A stretch of DNA of 64,000 nt from Mauremys mutica (Eukaryota > Chordata > Testudines > Geoemydidae). Where the stretch lies: assembly GCF_020497125.1 (NCBI RefSeq), contig NC_059084.1, forward strand, positions 12,551,501 through 12,615,500, in the 5' to 3' direction. The notes under the pieces are model-generated. The model did no database searches, had not been told where the DNA came from, and saw only the letters and a list, made by a program, of their open reading frames with translations. Positions 1 to 12,200 of the stretch are shown here, in pieces (position 1 is the first letter of the stretch; each line of letters opens with the position of its first letter). A program made the translations under genes and the position numbers.

Positions 1-222
1 ATATCTGGCTGGCGGTATGTCATACAGCACCTGCTTTTCCAGGGAACTATCGGAAGGATCTTTTTTTAAACCCATTTTTTCAGGTGATACCGGAATATCA
101 TAAATCCATTCTGACTTCTGAGGATTTGGCAAGGTATTATAATGACCCAAACATTTTATTTTAGACAAATTTTGTAGTGAAATGTCATGGTCTCTTGCAG
201 TTGTGGGGGGGACATCATACAC
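1..222 (-). CDS. CASS4: CASS4 coding exon 5, cut by the window edge
   Basis: The acceptor is CTGTTTTCCAG; the exon is open to base 1 (74 codons, phase 0). It carries VYDVPPT, a YNTLPNPQKSEW block, IYDIPVSPEK and LYDIPPARY. These match the CASS4 substrate domain in spacing and wording. In mammals this exon is long and also encodes the serine-rich region, so most of it lies outside the window. Confidence 0.9.
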   Translation of the reverse strand, partial: MYDVPPTTARDHDISLQNLSKIKCLGHYNTLPNPQKSEWIYDIPVSPEKMGLKKDPSDSSLEKQVLYDIPPARY

Positions 223-3200
223 CTGGAAAACAGTACACAAGGTTTACAAGCGGCATTTAGAAATATAAAGTCAGATCCATAGGCATAGGTCAATGAAATC
301 CATGTAGCTATGCTGATTTACACCAGCTGTGGCTCTGGCACATAGTTCTAATTCTGCTCCCTCTCTGAAATGCACAATCACATTGCAAATATGAAATATC
401 TAATATTTTGACCAAGTATATTTTTGTCACATCCACAGATTATCAAACTGTAAGGTAATGCCGATCAAGGACAGTTTTATATAGTGAAGCAAACAAGATT
501 TCATAAGCCTGTTAACTAGAAGAACTGATTCCAACCTCTTTAATTTCCGGTAGTCATATACACCCATGCACACACGCAAAATTAAAAAAAAATGCACAGT
601 TGACCACACTAAAATAATTGCACTGTGTTTACATTTTCAAAGGCTTCCTGAAATGCATACTGATCTTATTCAATGGCCTACAATAGCTGCTTGTGTACAT
701 CTGACCTCTACAGCCTGCAGAATGATGACTGATTCTGGTGCAATAAGGCCAATATAAGAATAATATACACTTCAGGCCAGATGGTGCTTTGCTGCTTCAC
801 AAGGGTGGTGAGGAGGGAGTTCAAGATGCAACGGGAGTGTGCAGTTGCTGGGCACAATTGCCGAGTCTGTGATTTCCAGGGGTGCAAGACACCCTCACAA
901 GTGGCAGGGAAAAGGTGGATCCCTGACTTTCCCCTCTTCATTGGTCCATGCAGCTGGCCAGATATACAAGCCATGGGCAAGCTGCACCTCTAATGGCTCC
1001 CCTGAACAATGGGACGCTCACTGAGGCACAATCCCTCCCGGAGTTTAAGCTGCAGTGTGCTCCTTCACACTACCCCCAAAGCAAGCCAGTGTCCACTCAT
1101 CACGACTGAGCCTACGGGTTTCACTTTTCACCCAAGGATCTCAAAATGCTTTACAAATACTGGCCAAGTCTCACCACATCCCCATGAGGTGTAAGTATTA
1201 TGTGTTTAAAATTGTAAGTTCTTTGGGACATGGATCTCATTATCTATTTGGCTATCCTTGTAAAGCTCCCAGCACACTTTTTGGCATGATACAATTATTA
1301 TTGATAATAATATAATTCCTATTTTTAAGTGGATACAGTTTGATACGCATAGATTGGGTGTCTTGCCCAAGGTTGTACAGTGAGCCATTGGCAGAGCTAT
1401 AGCCACTAGACCACATTCTCTTCTTACAATACAATGCAAGTTATTTGTTTCTGCTTCAAGGTTACGAACATGCAGATATTCAAGAATATAAGAATCTGAC
1501 ATCACTTTTACTTACCAAATAGTTTCTTGAGTCACTTTTTTTGGTGACAATGTCACTTTAAAGATAGTAAGCAAACAAATACAATGATAGTTCCATCTCC
1601 AGCAGATATCCAGTATAACTAGTCTCATTTCTTACTTTAGAAGCAGCAAAGAATCCTGTGGCACCTTATAGACTAACAGACGTTTTGCAGCATGAGCTTT
1701 CGTGGGTGAATACCCACTTCTTCGGATGCAAGTCATTTCTTACTTTAAACTTACTTAATATTAAAAATAAGAAATCTACCAAATGTGGTCTGGATTAAAT
1801 TACTATAAAATGGATGCACACACTAAAAGAATAGTTATCAATGGTTCTCTGTAAAACAGGGAGGACATGTCTATTGGGGTCCTGTGGGAGTCTGTTTTGG
1901 GTCAAGTACTATTCCATATTTTCATTAATGACTTGGATAATGGAGTGGAGAGTACGCTTATAAAATTTGCGGACTACATCAAGACAGGAGGTGTTGCAAG
2001 TACTTTTGAGGACAGGTTTAGAATTCAAAATGACCTTGACAAATTGGAGAATTGATCTGAAATCTATAAGATTAAATTCAATACAAGAAAATGCAAAGTG
2101 CACTTAAGAAGGAAAAAAAAGCACAAATACAAAAAGAAGAAATACAAAAACAGCTGGGTAATACTACTATAGAGAAGGATTTGGGGAGAGGGTTATAATG
2201 GATCACAAATTGAATGTGAGTCAACTATATAATGGAGTTGCAAAAACAGGCTAGTACTCTGGGGTGTGTTAAAGGAGCATCGTATGTAAGACTTGGGAGG
2301 TAATTGTCATGCTCTACTCTACTGGGTATTGTGTCCAGTTTGGGGCACCACACATTAAGAAAGATGTGAACAAAATGGAGAAAGTCCAGAGGAGAGAAAC
2401 AAAAATGATAAAAGGTTTAGAAAACCTGATCTATGGCGAAAATTTTTAAAAATGGGTATGTTTAGACTTGAGGAAAAAAAAGACCAAGGGGGGGACTTGA
2501 TAACGGTCTTCAAATATGTTAAGGGCTGTTATAAAGAGGACCATGATCAACTGTTCTCAATGCCCTCTGAAGGTAGGAAAAGAAATAATGGGCTTAATCT
2601 GTAGCGAGGGAGATTTAGGTTAGATATTAGGAAAAACTTTCCAACTATAAGGACAGTTAAGTTCTGGAATACGTTACCAAGGGAGTTTGTGGAATCCTCA
2701 TCACTGGAGTTTTTTCAGACCAGGTTAGACAAACACCTGTCAAAGATCATCTAGGACAGGTGCACTTGGCCCTGTCTCAATGCAGGGGGAGGGACTAGAT
2801 ACCTCAAGGTCCCTTCCATCCTACATGTCTATGGTTCTATGATATTAAAGAAATGTAACATTCAAGTAGTTCTGTTTTTATGGTTATTCTTCCTGGCAGA
2901 TTGATGGCACTTAACTATGGGGCTGGTGCCCCACCTCACATCAGAGGCATGTACAGCACATTGGTATAACCATACACCTTTTCATGGGTTCTGCTGTATG
3001 AGTGTGACAGTATTAATGAGAGACTATGCTCTGCCATTCAGTGAGTAACACTTACACTGCCCACTGGAGAGTCTTGCTGGACATAGATTTCTGCCTTTTC
3101 CAGGCTGGATGGGATGTCATAAAGCTGTTGCTGCTCTTCCTGGATATATTCTTTGTAGAGGATCGGCATAGAGCCCTTTCTGGCTGCGGGTGGAGTGGCA

Positions 3201-6200
3201 CACCTCTAATAAAATACAAAAGTAAGGTTGACTTAAATTCTGTTTATCACAGCACCAACTTGAAGACTTAGGGATGTAACTCTCTTGAGTTCATGCAGGT
3301 ATTCTGCGTGTGTACGCAGAGCAGGATACAGTTCTTAGAATCTACTGGAGTGGACTGTAGAATCAAATCATAATGTTGTAGGGAGGGGGGATGGGCACTA
3401 GGTGGCACAGTTGGATGTTACACTTAATTTTTGAAGATTTGGATCCAAATAAATTATTTTTAAAAAATCTATCAAAATGAAAAGATTCTTATCAGTTTTT
3501 TTAACTTTCCTATAGAATTCGCTACCAATCTTTATAGCAGAGTTCAAACAATAAATTAATATAAAAGTTATAATTTACTTTTAAATTTTCTAGTACTGTT
3601 GCATATGATACGGAACTCGGAAGTCCTGAATTCCAGTCCCACTTGATGGACATATTCAGCGACATGACAGGACTCACCTGAATGCATAAGGCCACCCGGT
3701 GTTGTGGTGATGGAACATCATAAGTCTCCCTTTGTATATATGGCATGGAGGCCCGAGATGCTGTGGGAAGAGTAAACCGGTGCTTGACGGGGGGAAAAAA
3801 GAAGAATGTAATGAGAAAGTTGAAGTGATCTTAGGGCATCTGTGAGAATGGAATGAGTCTGATGGCCATTGCTGGAAGAATTCCTTTTGGGGTGTTAATT
3901 AAAAAGCTTCTGTCAAATATTCATTGACCCTAAACTTGAAAACTGCTCATTGTCTGCCTTTTTAGCAGATAGGATTTATTTTTCCTATAAATCCCCTTTA
4001 CTGGTATTTCCACTCTATTTCAGAGATGAATTATTGACAAATTAAAAGCATTCTGCCTCACATATAGCCCAGGAAATAGAAAAGATGTGTAGTGAATCAA
4101 TCCCGATCCAGATACCAACCAGATCTTTTGGCTCCCAAAAAGTAGAACAACTGAAAAGAGGTCCATAGGGTTTCTACTCCAGCTTTCCTACGGGTACAGG
4201 AACGTAAGAACATAAGAACGGCCTTACTGGGTCAGACCACTGGTCCATCTAGCTAGTATCCTGTCTTCTGACATTGGCCAATGCCAGGTGCCTCAGAGGG
4301 AATGAACAGAACAGATAATCATCAAGTGATCCATTCCCTGTCGCCCATTCCCAGCTTCTGGCAAATAGAGGCTAGGGACACTTCAGAGCATGGTTTTGCA
4401 AGACATCTGAAATGAGATTATAGTGGGTGGTAGCACCACTATTATTAAAGTATACGGTACTATAAAGGAGGTTGGACTTCTCTCAGAAGAAGCAAGTCTG
4501 CTGTTCTCACCTCTACTTCTGGTCCTGTCCAACTCCTAGAGCACAGGAGACTGATGAGGGCGCTCTAATGCATAGACCAGTTACAGATTTATTTCATTGT
4601 TTGCTTGACACGGTGTTTTAAGAGGCATAGGAATGAAAATAGCTCCACAGACTGGAGGCTGTGGATACGTTTAGTTAAAATGCTAGCAGACTGCTAATAG
4701 ATACAAACACTGGGAAAAGGATTTTTCACTCACTCCAAACCCACCCTGAATTTCGTCTATTCAGCAATGAGATGCTCTTGGGACTGCACAGTGGGTCTAT
4801 AAATAAACCATTGCAACACCAAATTTCTGACCCGAAGGAGATTCTAGTGAAGCTTTATGTTGCAATAAGCCATTTAAAAGTGAGAGGCAGTATTCTTCTC
4901 CACCATATTAACAGTCAGACCCACCAAATTCAGAGCAATGTGGCGGAATGACATATTGTGTGGCGGAAGGACAAGGCCCCAGCTTTTTATCTCCCTGTTT
5001 CATATTTGAGAAAGGCCTGGCTGACTGAAACGTTGGTTTCTTGTAAGGACAGGAAATAAATAAATGAACATGAATTCCATTATTATTCTGCAAAAGGAGC
5101 CATCTCTCTTACAAACCATCTGTGCTGACAGAACTATAAGAGAACAGGCTTTATTTTTCTGCGCAGAGTAGATAAGTAGAGTCCAGCTAAAAGGTTCTGG
5201 TTTGGCCCAAACCTACTTTCACATACAGACAATCTTATTTGGTTGATAGTAAAATGTGAATATCACACCCTATTACCAGATTTGCTACAGAAAATAAATC
5301 GCTTTGTATATTTTCAAGGTCAGGCAGGCTAAGACAACAAATGGCTGAAATTTTTATTGGATGAGAAGTAACAAAATTACAATATTTAAAATGTAGGTGG
5401 CGCATGCACGCAGTTTTTTTCAGAGGAGCTTATTTTTTTCAATCAGAGTCCCTCAAAGACTGAATAGCTTCACCCAGCTGCTGAGAGAACAGCTGAACAT
5501 GTCAGAAGATATGCCAGTTGTCCCATACCATCTACATGGGGTAATCTAGGATACTTCATTTTGTACTGCTGCACTCAGATGGGCTGTCTACGTCTACACC
5601 TTTAAATGCATGTGTATCTGTGGCTGCTGACTCCTGTGGTACAGTTGTTCTTTGTAGTAGCAACTGTGATGTAGCTCAGACAAACCTGAAAGTGTAAATA
5701 TTAGAAACATCTTAAAGATTTTAAAGTATTTTTCATTCCTTGTTAAAGAAAACAGCTATAGCTGAACAAGGTAGATACAACATATAATATAGCAGCTTAG
5801 CAGGTATCACAGGGCAACAGTATAGATAGACAGATAGATAGCAAAGCCATGTAACTCTCAGCTTGTGCTCCTAATTCAATAGAAAATGGGTATGTGACAA
5901 TTTCAGGGCCTGATTTTTTTTTTTAACGTTGGGGGCACAATTGCATATACAAAATGTTCGTGAAATGTCATACCCAATTTGTGTATGCCTTCTTTGTAAT
6001 TAGGTGCATAGATCAGGTCATTGCCTGTGCAGAAAGCTAATTATGTTCCTTTGCACATTCAGTTACACAGTTTGATTGTGCAATTATGGTAATCACCCAG
6101 GAAAACTGGGAGTGCTATTTTGAAAAAAATGGACCTCAATCTCCACAGAGACACTAAGTTCACTTGGTTTTTCAGCATCTTTCACCAGGTAATGCATAGA

Positions 6201-9200
6201 GCAACCCTGTTGTCACTGTATCTTTCCTTTTGATGCAAAGGTAGGGAAGATGGCTGAAGGAGGTAAATGGAGTGAAATGATGGCCCAGAGTAAATGATTA
6301 GATGAATCACCTGCATCCTTTATAGACTGACTTAATATTTAAGTCTCTGCCTTAGATCATTTAACCTTTGTAACATACGTTTCATTTAGGGCAGGGGTTC
6401 TCAAACTGGGGGTCGGGACCCCTCAAGAGGTCATGAGGTTATTACATGGGGGGTCGCGAGCTGTCAGCCTCCACCCCAAACCCTGCCTCCAGCATTTATA
6501 ATGGTGTTAAATATATTAAAAAGTGTTTTTTAATTTATACGGGGGGGTCGCACTCAGAGGCTTGCTATGTGAAAGGGGGTCACCAGTACAAAAGTTTGAG
6601 AACTAATTTAGGGAATGGTTAATGTGAAGCTCCCATACCCAAGGCCCCATGAGCCTGTGAGACAAAACATAAAGTAAAATAAACTGTAGTGAACTGCACT
6701 GATAAATCCCTGCTATTACTGCTCATTTTTAATTAGGAAGGCCTCTGAGGCAATTATTTGTTACAGGGACGGCAGTTTTCAACTGCCTATGTTAGGGCAC
6801 TCAATTCACGTTTAATAAAAATAATATGGGCACTTATACGGGCTGTGGAGCAACTGAGTATTGATGGGATCACCCAAATGTGAACTGGGTAATCATGCAT
6901 CCAAGCCTAAAGAAAGCGTGAACAGAGAAAGAGAGGGTCTCTCACTGAGAAGCTGAAACAAGGGAGCAGTTTTGAAGTGACTCATGAAATGGGAGTCAAT
7001 GGAGGTGTCTGGAGAAGGTGGTGACCTGGTGCATGAGAAGACTGGCAGCAGCATTATGAACTTGTTGAAGAACTGGGATGTGGAGAGACTAAAGGGAAGA
7101 GAGTTGCAGCATCTCAGTGAGAGAAGATGACAGTCTGGCTGAGAAGTTCTATAACAGGGTTTCTCAAACAGGGATCGGCGCTTGTATAGGGAAAGCCCCT
7201 GGCGGGCCGGGCCGGTGTGTTTACCTGCCTTGTCTGCAGGTCCGGCCGATCATGGCTCCCACTGGCTGCGTATCGCTGCTTCGGGCCAATGGGAGTTGCT
7301 GGAAGCAGTGGCCAGTAAGTCCCTTGGCCTGCACCGCTTCCAGCAGCTCCCATTGGCCCGGAGCAGTGATCCGCGGCCAGTGGGAGCCGCAATCAGCCAG
7401 ACCTGTGGACGGGGCAGGTAAACACACCGGCCCGGCGCTCCAGGGGCTTTCCCTACACAAGCGGCGGCCCCAGTTTGAGAAACCCTGTTCTATAACCACA
7501 TTCTTACAAGAAAAAAAGAGTCCTGTGGCACCTTATAGACTAACAGATGTATTGGAACATAAGCTTTCGTGGGTGAATACCCACTTTGTCGGATGCATGC
7601 AGTGGGTATTCACACACGAAAGCTTATGCTCCAATACGTATGTTAGTCTATAAGGTGCCACAGGACTCTGTCGCTTTTTACAGATCCAGACTAACACGGC
7701 TACCCCTCTGATACTTGACACATTGTTACAAATTATCTTCTATAAGTGTCAACCCCACAAATGTGAAGAAATGTGTGTCTGTGCCTCAACCACTGAAGTA
7801 TGATGTTCTGGAATTTTATAGCTTAAAGAATTTTAAGCAATTTTGTAGAACCCATAAATCTCTATCTTCCACTCAAAGCAGTTCTTATATTCCTCTTCAC
7901 TTCCTGTCCTAAATGGTTGGGCATTATATAGCTGCCACTTACTGTCACGGAGGTGGCTGTATTTCAGCGGGGGATGTTGTGATTCCAGGGATGACTGTAT
8001 TTGTTTTATAGGAACATTTCCAATAGAATGCTATGAATGTATCACAGTATTTATTCAAGTCGCCTAAACAAAGCATCATTTACTTGACTGACTTCACTGC
8101 AACTTTCAACTGAAATTCTCAAGTCCATGAAAAAGTAAAAACCGTCAGGCTTCCTTTCACCTCTCACTGGTATTTTCCAACACTTGGTACCTTAATACTT
8201 GCTTATATTCTTACCTGATTGGTTAGGCTTTGGGTCTTTTCACTGAATAATTGTGCAGCTAAAGCTGGCACCTGATATATTTCTTGAGTAGGTGGAGAAG
8301 AAACAGAAGAAGGAACTGGCTTAATCCAACTGTCCATCCGTTCATACGTAGGTGACAATGTGGAAGACTTGGGAGCTGATGGGACCTGGTAGATATTTTG
8401 TTGACAGATGGGCAATTCCTGGGAATCATGCTCAGAGGAGGGAGGCAACATGCCTGCCTGGGAACCAGCAAGGAGTTGGAGGCGATTAGCAGGAGCTAGG
8501 CCTTGTCTTCCATGGAGGGAACATTTCCACCATCCTTCACTCTCTAAGACATTCTGCTCAAGAACCGTTAGGATGTCTCCTTTGCGGAAGGCTAGCTCAT
8601 CTGAACACTCAGCCTTGTTGTCATATAATGCTTTTGCCAAGGTATTCTAGAGAGGAAAAACAAATTTAAAAAACCACATGCAGTAACATTTGCACAGCTT
8701 GTATTATTCAGAAGTGTTATATGGAGCTACCAGATTAACATTTCTCAGCACCTAAATTCATGCAAATTCAAAACTGCTAATATTTATCCTAAGGGTGAGT
8801 TCTCAAGGCACTGGTTTTATGAAGTTAAACTTTTTGAACATATGCCTGCCATGCTTTAGTGTGTTACAGAAATAAATAATACCAAAATAATACTTTGCAT
8901 TTCTCCAGCACCTTCCATTGGAGGATCTCAATGAAAACGTGAATTACATAAGTCTCATGAACACCCCTGGAAAGTAGAAAAGCACATTAGCTGAGTTTTC
9001 CTGATAAGGGTACTAAGGCAGAAAGCTACTAAAGTCACACAGGAAGTCTGTGGCAGATTCAAGAATAGAACTCTCATCTCCTAACTTCTATCTAATCAAT
9101 CTACCTATCTACAACTCTATCACATCTGGTATCTGAATGCCTCACAGCTCCTAGTGTTAACCACATATCCATCCTCCCTCTCTTTTCACATAAAACACAA

Positions 9201-12200
9201 TGCTGGGGGTGTCATTATTCATTTCCTTTCTTAGAGCCAAATATAAATGAACCACCTGGTAGTCACTACCCTGAGGATTTCAAGAAAATATCAAGAAAAT
9301 AACCCAGCCATTCTAGATGACAAAGTACACTAAATACACCAGTGGCCAGTCTACACTAGCATTTCCACCAGTGTTAGTACTGGGAGAGAAGCATCAGTGC
9401 CAGCACAGGGGTGGGGCGAGATTTCCCTAAAATATTCAGAGTAGGCAAGACCCCTGCTGTGAACATGCAATTAAGGAAATTTCAAATCAATGAGCATAAT
9501 AACAGATCTGAGACTAATGATGCTATTTACTTTATTGGTGGAAGATAATCTCTATGAGATACTTATATTGCCCCCATTATGATAGCATCCAAGCATCTTC
9601 TCATGTATTTATCCTCACTGCACTTCCATTAGGTTAGGTAGTGCTATTAGCCACATTGTATAGGTGGGAACTAAGGCACACTACGCATTTGTGACCAGGG
9701 CTGGCTTTAGGAAGTGCGGGGCCCAATTCGAACAGTTTCGGCGAGACCCTGGCAGGGATGACTTAAAAAAAAAATGTAAAAAAAACACGTGGGTCTTGTA
9801 CTCACCGGGCGGTGCTCGAGTCTTCGGCGCTACTTCGGCAGCGGGTCCTTCACTTGCTCCAGGTCTTTGGCGGCACTGAAGGATCCGCCGCTGAAGGGCC
9901 ACCGAAGACCCAGAGCAAGCAAAGGACCCACCGCCGAAGTGCCGCTGAAGACCCGGAGTGCAGCCAGGTGAGTAAAAAATTAAAAAGGCGCCTCTAGCCA
10001 GGGAAGGGATTCTCACTGGGTGCGGGGCCCGATTCGGGGGAATTGGTGGAATAGGCCTAAAGCCAGCCCTATTTGTGACAGAGCAAGAACTTGAACCCAC
10101 ATCTGCTAAGTCCCAGCCAAGCTACTAATCCAGTGAACTACGCTTCCACGCTATTGAATATTTATGGTGATCATGTGCACGTGGCTAAACATGTTTTGTT
10201 CTTAGAACTCAGGTTTTTAGTACGCAATTGATTTTACTATTATTAAAACAGCCAAAAGTAATAGCACGCCTGGTGTTCATCATTGGCATTTTTGTACAAT
10301 CTACTACAGCTGATGAAAGAATAAAAAGAAGTATGCACATACTATTTCCCATACATGGATTTATTTTCAGCTTCAAAATAAGATCAACCACTTTCCCCAT
10401 GGAATGTGGATTAGGAAAAACAGTTTCTTATCCAGAAGTAATGTCCAAAGAGATAGCGTCTGCATTGGAAACATAATGCCTTGTATTTTTATCCAGCGCA
10501 TTTGCCATAAAGCAACAGCTGGTTTGAAGTATCAAGAGAAGAAAATCAATTTGTCAGCTCAGCTGATAAAAGCGGCCTGTTGTTGGTAGCATAAATTTCT
10601 TCATCGGGATGGCTGGGAACAATGGCTCTTTTATGATACATGGGTTTATCCACACTTACTGCACTAGCAGCTGTCAGAGATGGACAGCAACAGTCCCACT
10701 TACCTTATGTCCTAGTCTGATTAAAATGTTCTTGTTGCCTTGTACGTGTCAGTCCCAAATTCTGCTTTGACGATACCAAATGCTTGGGACCACCTGTGTT
10801 TCAGTGAGACATTCTGTAATCTCATCATACAATATAACCCAGAGAGGGATAGGACATTTCACATGGTCACAATTGTGAGTAAAGGCCAGATTTTCCTAGT
10901 ATGGTTAGCAGTAATATTACAATAGCAGCAAGTGACTCCAACCAATAGTGGGATCCCACTGTGCTATGCACAGTATAAACATACAGTAACAGACAGTCCC
11001 TGCCCCTAAGAGCTTGTGAGCTAAATAGAAAGGATGGACAAAGGGAATATTTATATCATCATTTTGCAGATGGGGTGCAACTGAGGCATAGAGCAATTAA
11101 TTGACTTGTCTAAGCTCTCACAGGAAACCTGTGGCATAGCCAGGAAATAAACCCAGATAAAGAAGAAGTTCCAAACTGGAGTGGTAAGCACAAAACCATT
11201 TCCTAGTTGCACCAAAGTAAATGAGAGCTGATATCCATGATATGACTTGAAAAGACATTTGACTATCAACCTATCTGTAGCTAATTATTTGTTGAGAAAA
11301 CGCTATGGTAAGTATTTTTATGCCTGAGTCTGCAATTGCAGTGTAGATAAAACTATCTGATTTCAGAAGGGTTGAATGCACTTGCAAGAATTTTAAGCTT
11401 GGCCCATGTACTTCAGTAGGAATTTCTGCAAATAAGGACCACAAGTTATGGCCCATGTTATATGAATGTATGAAATAACAGTCACATCATCAGTGCTTCA
11501 GTGACACTCAAACGTGATTTCATCAGGCATTTCTGGGGGAAATATGCCAAGTACTCTCTAATCTCCTTGCATGGGGCTAGATGGGTCTCCTTCTACTGTC
11601 AATGTATGGGGCAAGACAATCCAACTCTCAGAGATGACACTGAAGAATCCTTAATCCCCATTTTTTATTCTTGTCTCTTAAAGTTCATTCTGCAGCAAAA
11701 AGTGTTAAAGAAAAGTTTTATTAGACCTGTACCAATAAACGTTTCATCTGGTGAATCATCATCAAGGTCCAATAATAACCAAGGGGGAACAAAAAATTAG
11801 TTGGAGGCTTAGTGAAAATGAGGCCTCATCTTCTTAAGTATAGGAGTCAGTTTGTCCCTTGCTACACAGATATTGGCATTGTTAATGAAAACTGTGCACG
11901 TGGCCCAGAGTGTGTTATAACTTCAAAGCAAACATTCATACATATGATTGCATGTGTTCTGTGGCTAAATTGGATTTGAGAAGGCAGTCAGTTTGGAACA
12001 AATAAAAACAAAGATGCCTCTACATTGCATATATTGACATGTGGACTTTGGTCCCAAGGGAAGTCATTGTCTCACAAATACCTTAATGAGATTTACAGAA
12101 GGGCAAAGAGTAATTTTATGGCCATTAATATAGCTATGCAACCTAGAGTGATACTAAGGTAAAGCTTGTGCTTCAGGGAATATGGTCAGCACCATGGGGG

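Larger units (their letters stand above)
3783..8214. other. CASS4 intron 2, mostly unrecognised apart from listed repeats
   Basis: About 4.4 kb between coding exons 2 and 3. It holds the repeat at 4201, two hAT-like MITEs (6392, 7155) and a Penelope-derived insertion (7510). A short GATA repeat lies near 5823-5840. The stretches 4400-6380 and 7740-8200 show no gene or repeat I can name. Confidence 0.6.

Noticed and set aside
7117..7653. 178-codon ORF (plus) with mirror ORFs on the minus strand
   Set aside because: The mirrored protein sequences come from the two halves of the fold-back hAT MITE at 7155-7487, followed by Penelope-derived repeats; not a gene.
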